From DTU019 sp050949825 (GTDB lineage: Bacteria > Bacillota > Syntrophomonadia > Syntrophomonadales > Syntrophomonadaceae), in NCBI GenBank assembly GCA_050949825.1, contig JBMNGL010000018.1:62001-126000 (forward strand): 64,000 nt of DNA, given 5' to 3'. Under the pieces are notes generated by a model, which searched no databases, was not told the DNA's origin, and saw nothing but the letters and a program-made list of their open reading frames with translations. The translations under genes were made by a program, and so were the position numbers. Positions 27,425 through 36,050 of this stretch are shown here, piece by piece; within the stretch, counting starts at the first letter, position 1; each line of letters starts with the position of its first letter.

Positions 27425-27506
27425 GTATTTCATGCTTTTAAATTATATAACGATTCCCGGTTAAAATCAACCACAGCTCAACAAAACGATCATAGCCAAC
27501 AGAGAG

Positions 27507-27664
27507 CTAACAGAGGGACGTTCTTTTTGTTGGCTTTCTAGGCATGAAAATAGTATCAACACTAATCCCGGTAACTCCTGATATCTGCCTTAGCGATACT
27601 CCCTGTTTTTCTTTGACTCCTCTCAATATTTCATTTCGTTCTGGTTTTGGCAGTGCGGCAGCAT
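27507..27664 (-). pseudogene. C-terminal remnant of a REP-associated (Y1/IS200-like) transposase
   Basis: The - strand reads LPKPERNEILRGVKEKQGVS then LRQISGVTGISVDTIF, the C-terminal helix-turn-helix tail of RAYT-type transposases, and stops at 27507-27509. The catalytic N-terminal part with HUH and Y is absent. The end of the remnant carries the palindrome-family word GAGGGACGTTC. The last ~75 bases recur at 50863-50940. Confidence 0.6.
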
Positions 27665-27771
27665 TCCCCGTGCTTCACCACTTTTTAGACCTGAAATGGG
27701 GCTCTGGCCTTTACCGCTAAGTAGTATCATTATTTTCGCTTTATAAACGCCACTTGCCAACCTTCCCCTAT

Positions 27772-28124
27772 TATGGGCAAGCAATCAGGCCCAGGTTTTT
27801 AATAATTTTGGCCCCATCCTCCCCCTGCAACCAGGTGATGATGGCCCGGGCCTTATGGTCAGGTACAAGGTTAGCGTGGATCACTGCATAATAGCCGTCA
27901 GCCAGCGGATACCGGCCGTCAGCAATATTTTCCGGGCTGGGTGGCACACCCTCAAAGGCGAGAATCTTTAAATGCTCGCCGATGCCAAATACACGCCCAG
28001 CAAAATCCCAAAAGTAATCATCAGAATTTTTAAAAAACCATAATCTACCGTGGTGTATTGCCGTGCTGCGCCCAGTACGCTTTGCTATGACGAATTCCTC
28101 ATCTATGTCTAAACTATATCCGGC
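27772..28124 (-). pseudogene. C-terminal fragment of a phosphate-type ABC substrate-binding protein
   Basis: About 116 codons are open on the - strand, ending in YPLADGYYAVIHANLVPDHK and ITWLQGEDGAKIIKNLGL, a tail typical of PstS-like solute-binding proteins. The frame directly follows the TGA of the oxidoreductase and has no start codon, signal peptide or N-terminal lobe, so it is a stump rather than a gene. Confidence 0.6.
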
Positions 28125-29627
28125 TCACTTTATCTTCTTGGCACACTGGTAAGCTGCGGCCAGGGCGCCGGGCACACCGCCGATCTGCATCGCCCAGCAG
28201 GAACCGATGTAAAGGTTTTTCACCGGGGTGTCTATATTCACGCTCATGATGTTTTTATAGAATTTCTTCTTGGGGTTCCAGCTCCATGCCGAACTGGCGC
28301 CATCGGTATTATGAGTGTAGCGCTCATAAGTCAGCGGGGTGGCGGCGTCTTTATATTCGATAAACTCCTGCAAGCCGGGGATCAGCCTGGAGGCGCTGCT
28401 TATCATGGCCTCCATGGCTTTTTCCTTCAATTGGGCATATATTTCCTTATCTCCGCCGCCCCAGTTGTTCATCCAGTGGTGAGGCACCAGAGCCTGCAGC
28501 ATCAACGATGATTTCCCTGCCGGAGCGTGCCTGGGGTTTATCATCGACGGCGAATACAGCGAAGCTGTGGTCTTGCTGAAAAAATCAGCATCTGCGGAGT
28601 TGTAAATGTCATAACCGGGCTGAATATCAAAAGGAAATACATGGGGAATTTTCATATATCGGCTCAGTTCCTGGTTGGATATATTCAATCCCAGATATAC
28701 GGTGAAAAAGCCTTCCGAAACAGCCGCTGCGCTGATTTGATCCCGCAGTGCCTGCGGAATCAGCCTCGGGTCGTCTAAAAGTTTGAGCAGGGTCTTTTTA
28801 TAATCGGCGGCAGAAATAACGTAATCCGCGTCGTAAACGGTATTTTGGCAGGAGACGCCAACTGCGGCCCCGTTTTTGGTGATGATTTTGTCGACATAGG
28901 ATCTCAGTTTTAAATCCCCGCCCAGTTTTTTGAAGTTCTCCGCCAGAATGTCAGCCCATGATTGCATACCGTCTTGCACCGTCCAATAATCAAGAAACAT
29001 CCCCGATACGACACCCCCCAGGAACAGGGCCGACATATCCGTATAGCCTAGTGAACTGAACAGCTTGAAGAGCTTAGAGTCTTTTGCGAAATATTGGGCG
29101 GCAAATTCTGATGCTGTCATATCGCTGTATTGCTGCGATAGTTTCATCTGCTGGGGCCCGCTCAGAACATAGGGAAGCATGGCGATTGCCATTTTAAGAC
29201 CGCTGTAAAGAAACGGCATGGGTTTGTCCACATCCCCCATCATACCGGCCAGTTTATCCAGAACTGAAAAAGCCTTATTTAGCTTTTCTTTCTCAGATGG
29301 GAAAGCAGAATAAATCATGTTTTTATACTCAGCGTTGCTCTCCGGAATGCCGTCAAATTCCTCTGCCACAAAGCGCATTTTCTGTCTTACGAAATTTATC
29401 TTTTCAAACACGCCGATATCCTTCATGGCCTTGAATACCGATGCCGAAGCCTCAAATGAAAGCGTACCGCTCTCAAAATAATAGCCCTTCCGGTAAAAAC
29501 CGGCGGTATAGCCGCCTGGCATATTGTGGGCTTCAAATATGATTACTTTATGTCCCTTCTGGGCCAGCAGGTTGCCGACGGTAAGGCCGCCGATTCCCGA
29601 ACCGATGATGATTACATGCTTTCTCAT
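28125..29627 (-). CDS. CrtI/phytoene-desaturase-like FAD oxidoreductase
   Basis: About 500 residues from ATG 29627 (GAGGGG upstream; the longer frame to 29663 is not supported). The N-terminus HVIIIGSGIGGLTVGNLLAQ is the dinucleotide-binding fold, followed by EAHNMPGGYTAGF. The C-terminus MQIGGVPGALAAAYQCAK is the second FAD motif of the CrtI/CRTISO group. Such enzymes desaturate or isomerise carotenoids or reduce related lipids; no carotenoid genes lie nearby, so the substrate is open. It appears intact in a stretch otherwise full of gene fragments. Confidence 0.8.
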   Translation of the reverse strand: MRKHVIIIGSGIGGLTVGNLLAQKGHKVIIFEAHNMPGGYTAGFYRKGYYFESGTLSFEASASVFKAMKDIGVFEKINFVRQKMRFVAEEFDGIPESNAEYKNMIYSAFPSEKEKLNKAFSVLDKLAGMMGDVDKPMPFLYSGLKMAIAMLPYVLSGPQQMKLSQQYSDMTASEFAAQYFAKDSKLFKLFSSLGYTDMSALFLGGVVSGMFLDYWTVQDGMQSWADILAENFKKLGGDLKLRSYVDKIITKNGAAVGVSCQNTVYDADYVISAADYKKTLLKLLDDPRLIPQALRDQISAAAVSEGFFTVYLGLNISNQELSRYMKIPHVFPFDIQPGYDIYNSADADFFSKTTASLYSPSMINPRHAPAGKSSLMLQALVPHHWMNNWGGGDKEIYAQLKEKAMEAMISSASRLIPGLQEFIEYKDAATPLTYERYTHNTDGASSAWSWNPKKKFYKNIMSVNIDTPVKNLYIGSCWAMQIGGVPGALAAAYQCAKKIK

Positions 29628-29702
29628 TTTAATCCCCTCGCATTTCTGATCCTTACAATACAATATATTTTTACAATATTACTTCAGGAACTGTTTGTAT
29701 AG

Positions 29703-29987
29703 GTGAGCTCAGATAATCTGCTGCCGGGAGTCAGGGAGAAAACCAGGGAGGGGCTAGGGCTCTACCATATAAGAAATTTGTGGTCTCCAAAACACAAACA
29801 GATTCATGCTTACACGAGAGCCGGTATGAACCAAATACAAATCGCGGCAGAGCTTAATATCACTCAATCCGCAGTAAGCCAAGCCATCGATAAGGCTAGG
29901 ATAGCTGAAATCAAGGAAGCTGAGAATAACCTTAAACAGCTTTTGAATGATTTGTTCCGTTTTCAGTCTTCAACCCATAACTCCTAA
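29703..29987 (+). pseudogene. HTH C-terminal fragment of a SatD-like protein
   Basis: 94 residues from an unsupported GTG. SPKHKQIHAYTRAGMNQIQI and AAELNITQSAVSQAIDKAR form a helix-turn-helix like the tail of SatD-family proteins, which are often encoded beside DUF3307 membrane proteins, as here. There is no ribosome site and the N-terminal domain is absent, so this is probably a truncated remnant; a small stand-alone DNA-binding protein is possible. Confidence 0.5.
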
Positions 29988-30105
29988 ATATTTGTCTACT
30001 GTTTATATTTGGACACGGACAGCTAATAATTCGGATAATATTAGCCCGTAGCTAATATTTGTGCAATATAAGCTGTCATCTAATATTGTGGATGAGGTAA
30101 CCAAC

Positions 30106-30369
30106 GTGTTGGATTTATTCCTCCTTTTATTATTAGCTCATTTTGCCGGTGATTTCGTCTTTCAAGACGAAGAGATGGCACGAAAGAAAAATGGTGGCGG
30201 CAATAAACCAGAAGAGACAAAGTCGCTGCTAGTCCATGCATGTATCCATTTTCTCCTCTATTTGGGCGTATCCGTAATTCTGATTTTTGGCCTGCATTAC
30301 TCTGACATTAAATGGCTCTTCATGATTTCAACACTGCTTGCCATTAGTCATCATGCTGCCGGTCAATGA
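30106..30369 (+). pseudogene. Truncated DUF3307 membrane protein
   Basis: From GTG 30106 (GATGAGG nine bases before) the frame reads LDLFLLLLLAHFAGDFVFQD, the N-terminus of DUF3307 proteins, with a second hydrophobic helix near residues 60-80. The family is normally more than twice this length. Identity to the family ends at about 30350, where the DNA turns into pepT sequence in another frame. Confidence 0.65.
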
Positions 30370-30847
30370 ACGCCCCGAGTTTACCCGTGATCGTGAAGGC
30401 TTTTACCATCTGAATAAATTCAATGGTTCGGTTGAGGCCGCCAAAATGACCTACATCATCAGAGACCATGACCGGGAAAAGTTTGAACAAAAGAAGGCTT
30501 ATTTGCAGTCCAGTGTGGATTTCCTAAGCAAAAAACATTGCGCAGCCGGCATTAAGGTTGATATGCAGGATCAGTATTACAACATGCGGGAAAAAATCGA
30601 GCCGTTTTATCATATCGTTACCTTAGCTGAACAGGCCATGCGGGATAATGGCATCGAGCCTTTAATCAGGCCGGTCCGCGGCGGTACTGATGGTGCGCGT
30701 CTTTCCTATATGGGCCTGCCCTGCCCCAATATTTTCACCGGCGGCCATAATTTCCACAGCCGTTATGAATTCATTTCTCTGCAAGCGATGGAGTCGGCCA
30801 GCCGGGTCATTATCAGAATCATTCAATTGGTGGGAGCTCAGGGATAA
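30353..30847 (+). pseudogene. pepT: C-terminal half of peptidase T
   Basis: About 165 codons beginning NERPEFTRDREGFYHL and containing RPVRGGTDGARLSYMGLPCP and FTGGHNFHSRYEF, strongly conserved in the C-terminal part of PepT, a tripeptide aminopeptidase. The N-terminal half with most zinc ligands is missing. The fragment is fused directly to the DUF3307 stump, so this is a deletion scar. Confidence 0.8.
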
Positions 30848-30955
30848 AATTTTGCAAAGAGGATATGAAACCGCCTGTCCACAAACAGCTCAGCAATCGG
30901 GCGCATTGACGAGCATTAAAATTCGCCTATTATCAGTAGCTGCTACGTTCTGCAA

Positions 30956-31255
30956 TCACACCCCATACTTAGCCTTAAACTCAGCAATCCAGTCGTTATG
31001 CCGACCGCTGGCGGTTATCGCTGCAACCACCTTCTGGATGGTGACAGCACCAATGCGGTCTCGTTTGCACTCTGGAATAAAGGATTGCAGGAATGGCCAT
31101 AGACCAAGAGTGGTCCCGCCTTGTTTCGATTGGCGCATAAAAGCCGGATTTCTCTCATCGTACAATAGTACAAAGATTCCTTTATTATGCAAAGCAAATA
31201 TGGCTTCTCTGAAAAATTGATAGTAGTTGGCCAACGGGCATATTGGGCTTCCAGT
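30956..31255 (-). pseudogene. C-terminal fragment, possibly PGN_0703-type restriction endonuclease-like
   Basis: The - strand reads CPLANYYQFFREAIFALHNK then GIFVLLYDERNPAFM, GLWPFLQSFIP and SGRHNDWIAEFKAKYGV. The pattern resembles the end of PGN_0703-like putative nucleases (YQ.FR, Y..RNPAF, H.DW...F..KYG). The reading frame upstream of about 31255 overlaps the zinc-ribbon gene and looks non-coding, so the front is missing. Family assignment is from memory of the pattern. Confidence 0.4.
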
Positions 31256-31308
31256 ATTTAAACCCTCCACAGCAATTGCTATTATGTACGAAAATAACAC
31301 CAGAAGGG

Positions 31309-32022
31309 CTATTTCAGCAGCGGGCAGGAACAGCGGGAGCACTTGTCATCATTGATGTCGTTTAAGGTAGAGCAGGCGTTGCAGAATATGATGCTGTCCC
31401 GTGATTTATCGTATTTTTCCAGGGTGCCCAGCCCTTTGTGCTGACGCACCTGATCACCAATCTCAAAATAATTGAAAACCGTATCATCATCATCCACGGA
31501 TCTTTCCAGGATCTTGCCCCGGTCGGTTTTGAAGACCACGGTATATAAGGTGTATCTTTCGACATAGTACCGACCGTCCGAGTCTTTGTTGCGCCGGGTC
31601 TTTTTCTCGATTTTTTTATCGATGACCACCCCATCCCACTGCTTGACCCTCATACGGCTGATGGTTGACAATAAAGCAATGGTCAGGAACATGCCGCCGA
31701 TGCCCAGTCCTATATAAAGGGCCTGGGGATTGTCCATTTCCGAACTTGTTTCTCCATAGATAAAAAACCCAACGATCACGATGACAGCAAGGATTCCGGC
31801 AAAAATAAATGACCAGGCAGTGGTCTGCCGCCGGTAACTGGCAAAGGCCGGGTGATTGATCCGCTCTGAAAAACCGATCAGGGCATTATTACCTACCGGT
31901 TCCCTTTCCATTTTTTCAGGTTCTGTTGTCTGGTTATCTGCGGCTTGGGGCAGAAGGCTGCCGCATTCAACACAGAACCTGATGCTTTTATCAGAATCAG
32001 CACCACAATTTGGACAAATCAT
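31309..32022 (-). CDS. Membrane protein with zinc ribbons at both ends
   Basis: 237 residues. The N-terminus MICPNCGADSDKSIRFCVEC is a zinc ribbon, two membrane helices lie near residues 70-88 and 100-120, a soluble beta-rich domain (YTLYTVVFKTDRGK, DQVRQHKGLGTLEKYD) follows, and the C-terminus has a second ribbon (FCNACSTLNDINDDKCSRCS). Both ribbons would face the same, probably cytoplasmic, side. GGGAGG precedes the ATG. It is the last gene of the 46-31 kb operon, 169 bases after the DUF2207 gene. No function known to me. Confidence 0.7.
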   Translation of the reverse strand: MICPNCGADSDKSIRFCVECGSLLPQAADNQTTEPEKMEREPVGNNALIGFSERINHPAFASYRRQTTAWSFIFAGILAVIVIVGFFIYGETSSEMDNPQALYIGLGIGGMFLTIALLSTISRMRVKQWDGVVIDKKIEKKTRRNKDSDGRYYVERYTLYTVVFKTDRGKILERSVDDDDTVFNYFEIGDQVRQHKGLGTLEKYDKSRDSIIFCNACSTLNDINDDKCSRCSCPLLK

Positions 32023-32191
32023 TTTTTCCTCCCCATATTGTTTTCTCCCGTTTCAACGGTGTTGAATGATGGTTGGAGCGATGGTTAAACAATGATTGAA
32101 AGATAGCTGAACGATAGTCCGGCAATCGTTAAACTATTGGTTAATGATGGTTTAACTACCGTTTAACAATCATCCAACTATCCAACTAACT

Positions 32192-34093
32192 CTACCGTCC
32201 TCCGTAGCTGCCGCCGCCACCACCTCCGCCGCCTCCGCCAGAGAATCCGCCTCCGCCGCCGGAACCAGAAGAAGACTTGCTTACTGCCTTCTGGGCTGAT
32301 GCCAAAGAACGCTCGAAGGATTCGCCGATCCCGTCGAAGGAATTGGTCAGGGCATTCATACCGGAATGATAGGTTCCATACATCATCCATCCAGACCCAA
32401 AGCGATAATCTCCATCCTGCATATTGGGAAAGACCACTTCCAGCTGCTTGATGACTTCTTTGGCCACCCCCAGAGTGACCGCATAGACCAGATAATGCTC
32501 CCAGATGATGAGACTAGGGATTTCATGGCGCTGCATCTCTGAGAAGTGTTCCAGAAACTTCTTAAAAGCTGCCCAGCGCACATAATCCTCCTGCCCGGTC
32601 ACAGAGCGTCGTTTGAAAAAGCGCGGGACGAAGAAAATGATAATACCGGCAATGATCATAGCCCAGCCGATGGTTCCGATCCGGGCTGCCAGAACGAAGC
32701 CTGCGACAAAGAGCACGACGCCGCCCAGCACAGTGAAGAGCGACATATTACCGTTGCTGTCAAAGAAGTCGTAGGCTTGGCATTTGGCAATGATGCCGGA
32801 GGTCCAACCGCTCCAGAAGGCGTGAAATTCCTGGCCGTTTTTTTTAGCGTATTCTTCTATATCGGTCAAATAGATATAATCCTTGCCGCCACCGATATCG
32901 TTTTTCAGATAATCGATTAGCTCTGCTTCGTGGGGCTTAAGGACTGCTTCTTCCGGTTTTCTTAAGCTAGCAGGCTCCGGTGAAGGCATAAAACTGAGCC
33001 GAAAAGTGGCAACTTCTTTGCTGCCCAGCAGTTTCCGTACCTGTACGGTATCTTCCTCTAAGAAGAGAAATTGCCGCCGGGCCAGATCCATGATGGTAGC
33101 AGTGATATCATTGGCCTTCATGGCTTTGAAATTCCACAGCACACTCAACTCCGCCGGGCTGTAATTGGCCGGCAGGTCCCGGTAATAATCACCGTCAAAA
33201 ACGGTAGCATGTTTGCGCCCGTACCTGCGCCACAGCATAAAGACGCCTGCCAGTGCTGCCGCTACAATACCGACTCCGGCACCCGTCTCCGCTCTGGCCA
33301 TCATCCGTTCTTTATTGGCCTGGTCGGCCCAGCCCTGTTCCTCTGCTAAAATCTTGCCCAGTGCCGGCTGTGTCGTATGGGCCTCCGCCGGCGCACTGGT
33401 AAAGAGGCTGGGGGGCATAACCACCCGGCCTTCCATGAAGGTATAGGGAGGCAGGTCGCTGACTTTGAGGACGACCCCATTAGAGCCGGCAAATTCGACT
33501 TCCCCGTTTAGGGGGCCATGTCCCCAGATGCGGATGTCTTCGCCCTTTTTAAATTTTTCCGCGCCCGGCGGCAGGGTCAGATTAACCTGGACAGAGGAGA
33601 TGCGATTGCCATTGGCTTCCCCGATAAACTTGCGGTAGAGCTCCGCCACATCGGGATGTATCTTGACGGCATTCACCACCCGGTAAGTTAAATCGAAAGT
33701 GCGCACCTGATCTTTGGCATTGATGCTCCAGTCAATGAGGATATTACTGCCTTCGCGTTTGATCAGGAAGGTTCCCGGCGCTCCGTATGTGGTGCCAGGA
33801 TTAAAGGTATAAGGCTTCCCGTTTTCGCTCACCTTAACGTCTGTAATGGGGGTATCCCCCTGGGGGATCTTTACATAAAAGCCGTTCCACTGCCCGGAAA
33901 AATCCACCTTTATCCTTTCGGTCACCTGCATGGATGCATCCGGCAAGACCTGGGCATCCACAATGATCTGGTCCATGGTCAAAGACCGGTCCGCCAATGC
34001 CGGCGGCGTTATGAAGGCCAGGAATAACAACAGGCCCATAAAAAGGCCGAATACCGTGGGTCGGAAATGGCGGGAAAACATTTTTCGTATCAT
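32192..34093 (-). CDS. DUF2207 membrane protein with glycine-rich tail
   Basis: 633 residues: signal peptide (FGLFMGLLLFLAFITPPALA), an N-terminal DUF2207 extracytoplasmic domain (DQIIVDAQVLPDASMQVTER, FSGQWNGFYVKIPQG), a helix near 275-295, a cytoplasmic region, two more helices near 455-495, and a C-terminus of Ser and about 25 Gly ending GGGSYGGR. DUF2207 genes sit beside lemA in many bacteria, as here (14 bases apart). The family is of unknown function, perhaps envelope signalling. AAAGGAG precedes the ATG. Confidence 0.88.
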   Translation of the reverse strand: MIRKMFSRHFRPTVFGLFMGLLLFLAFITPPALADRSLTMDQIIVDAQVLPDASMQVTERIKVDFSGQWNGFYVKIPQGDTPITDVKVSENGKPYTFNPGTTYGAPGTFLIKREGSNILIDWSINAKDQVRTFDLTYRVVNAVKIHPDVAELYRKFIGEANGNRISSVQVNLTLPPGAEKFKKGEDIRIWGHGPLNGEVEFAGSNGVVLKVSDLPPYTFMEGRVVMPPSLFTSAPAEAHTTQPALGKILAEEQGWADQANKERMMARAETGAGVGIVAAALAGVFMLWRRYGRKHATVFDGDYYRDLPANYSPAELSVLWNFKAMKANDITATIMDLARRQFLFLEEDTVQVRKLLGSKEVATFRLSFMPSPEPASLRKPEEAVLKPHEAELIDYLKNDIGGGKDYIYLTDIEEYAKKNGQEFHAFWSGWTSGIIAKCQAYDFFDSNGNMSLFTVLGGVVLFVAGFVLAARIGTIGWAMIIAGIIIFFVPRFFKRRSVTGQEDYVRWAAFKKFLEHFSEMQRHEIPSLIIWEHYLVYAVTLGVAKEVIKQLEVVFPNMQDGDYRFGSGWMMYGTYHSGMNALTNSFDGIGESFERSLASAQKAVSKSSSGSGGGGGFSGGGGGGGGGGSYGGR

Positions 34094-34107
34094 ATTGGAA
34101 ACTCCTT

Positions 34108-34665
34108 TTAAAACTCCACTTTCACAGCCTGACGAGCATCGGGTTCTCCTTGCAGGGTAAAATAATCCACCATGGCAAATCCCAGCATACCTGCTACCAG
34201 GTTGTTGGGGAATAATTCGATCTTGGTGTTGAACTTTTGTACGGTGTCATTATAGAATTGGCGGGAATAAGCAATTTTGCTTTCGGTATCACTGAGCTCG
34301 GATTGCAGCTGAAGAAAATTGGTGTTGGCTTTCAATTCCGGATAAGCTTCGGCTACGGCAAACAGAGAGCGCAAAGCATTGCTGAGCATATTCTCCGCCT
34401 GCATCTGCTCCCTAACATTGCCCGCATTCATTGCCATGTTCCTGGCCTGGGTCACGGTTTCCAAAGTCGATTTCTCGTGCTGGGCATAGCCCTTGACGGC
34501 ATTGACCAAATTGGGGATCAGGTCATAGCGCCGCTTCAACTGTACATCCACCTGGGACCAGGAATTTTGCACCCTTTGTCTAAGCTGCACCAGGCTGTTG
34601 TAGATACTGATCAGGAATACGGCTAATAAGACTACGATTACTCCGAGAACAATTAATCCGACCAT
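34108..34665 (-). CDS. lemA: LemA family protein
   Basis: 185 residues. One N-terminal helix (LIVLGVIVVLLAVFLISIYN), then LRQRVQNSWSQVDVQLKRRY and DLIPNLVNAVKGYAQHE, the LemA signature, and a helical rod ending YFTLQGEPDA. LemA proteins are anchored in the membrane with a four-helix soluble domain; function unknown. AGGAGGT is before the ATG. Paired with the DUF2207 gene downstream. Confidence 0.92.
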   Translation of the reverse strand: MVGLIVLGVIVVLLAVFLISIYNSLVQLRQRVQNSWSQVDVQLKRRYDLIPNLVNAVKGYAQHEKSTLETVTQARNMAMNAGNVREQMQAENMLSNALRSLFAVAEAYPELKANTNFLQLQSELSDTESKIAYSRQFYNDTVQKFNTKIELFPNNLVAGMLGFAMVDYFTLQGEPDARQAVKVEF

Positions 34666-34770
34666 TATTTCCTACCTCCTCATTGATTAAAATTTATTAC
34701 CACCATGTAATAGGACAGTATTTCTATCCATCCCCTATCCAGAATCAGAACCTTTCTTACATTTATTGTC

Positions 34771-36030
34771 TTACATGAACATGGAAAATCCCTCGATTTC
34801 CTGCGGTTCCTTATTGAATGGCACCCCGGCAGTTTCTATGGCTTCCGGCACCCGGTCAAAATTGTTGATGATCACCCCGCCCATTTGGTCAGAAAACCAG
34901 ATATAGATCGGTTTGCCGCCACTGCGGCCTTGAATCCTCAGACCTCCATAGGACGCTGCAGCTGACAATAGAGCTGAGCCCGCTGGCTGCGGAGAAGATG
35001 CCCGGCCGCTGACCAACGATATAAAGGCCATGGCCAGGAAGAGTTTGCGGAACCAGCCGGGGTTTCTTAGGACTACCAGATCAACGGCGGTCATTTCATT
35101 AAACCGCATTTCTTTTACACCCTTGAAAGTTATCAGATACAAGGCTTCCGGCGTCAGCTCAATCCGGTAGGAGGCGTTCCAAGCATTGCTATAGAATAGA
35201 TATATGCTGATTAAGGCTATAAGCCAAATGACCAGGGTGATCGGCCATAAACCGATGATGGCCTGCAGGGTGCCTCCGTTGATCAAAAAGGGCAGTCCAT
35301 AAAAAGGAACCAGGAGGATAACCCCTACCAGGTCTCCTGCCACCATGCTGCCGGCCGAATAACTGATGTCCTCGGCTTGTTTTTTCCTTCGGGGCAGAAA
35401 TATATAAAGCAGTAAGCCTAATCCCATGACAACGATGCCGACGGTGCGTAAAGGATGGTAAAGCCATCCCGGAGCAACGCGGAATGGAGCAGACATAGCA
35501 CCCACGCTGCTCAAGTAATCGTGGTAGTTTAAGCGCAGATAAAACGTTTCACTGCCGATATTGGTGCTGATAAATGCGGTTTGACCATCGCCTTCCCGCA
35601 AGCCCCATTGGGCATAGGGTATTTCATCCGGTTTGAAAAAGACCTGGACTGGTCTCGTCGGCCTCCAGAAGTCATCTTTGTCTTCTTCACTGACCCGGTC
35701 ACCATAGCTGGAACGCTGATACTCTCCCAGGCTGGCCAGTCTTCCCTGGACAAAAAAATCTGACCATTCATCACTGTCGACGACCGCCACTTTTCCGCCG
35801 GTTTTTTCCCGGATATACTCATCCAGGGGCAGTGCATTGAGTCGTTTGTCCTCTTTGGTTACATAGCCGCTGTAAGATTTCAATTCATTAGCTTGTTCCT
35901 GTTTCCAGTCCACCGCTGTCACACTGACCATAGCCGGTGCCACATAGCAAAACAGTGCTAGACCGATTATAATCCCCAGTACCAGAGCCACCCGCCTCCA
36001 AAGTTCCATCGCACCTGATGCCGCCGTCAT
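34771..36030 (-). CDS. Multi-pass membrane protein of unknown function
   Basis: 419 residues: a signal-like helix near 10-35, a soluble outer domain of about 150 residues, then helices near 196-215 and two near 240-290, then a cytoplasmic-type domain (SYRIELTPEALYLITFKGVK, RIQGRSGGKPIYIWFS) that resembles a PH-like or bYdaT-type sheet domain. The C-terminus ends EIEGFSMFM. AGGAGG lies ahead of the ATG. I do not recognise the family; context places it in the operon with lemA and DUF2207. Confidence 0.65.
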   Translation of the reverse strand: MTAASGAMELWRRVALVLGIIIGLALFCYVAPAMVSVTAVDWKQEQANELKSYSGYVTKEDKRLNALPLDEYIREKTGGKVAVVDSDEWSDFFVQGRLASLGEYQRSSYGDRVSEEDKDDFWRPTRPVQVFFKPDEIPYAQWGLREGDGQTAFISTNIGSETFYLRLNYHDYLSSVGAMSAPFRVAPGWLYHPLRTVGIVVMGLGLLLYIFLPRRKKQAEDISYSAGSMVAGDLVGVILLVPFYGLPFLINGGTLQAIIGLWPITLVIWLIALISIYLFYSNAWNASYRIELTPEALYLITFKGVKEMRFNEMTAVDLVVLRNPGWFRKLFLAMAFISLVSGRASSPQPAGSALLSAAASYGGLRIQGRSGGKPIYIWFSDQMGGVIINNFDRVPEAIETAGVPFNKEPQEIEGFSMFM

Positions 36031-36050
36031 GTTCCAGTCCTCCTCATGTT

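Noticed and set aside
30956..31342. An intact 128-residue - strand gene
   Set aside because: Only the C-terminal ~100 residues look like protein; the first part overlaps the end of the zinc-ribbon gene and has no ribosome site.
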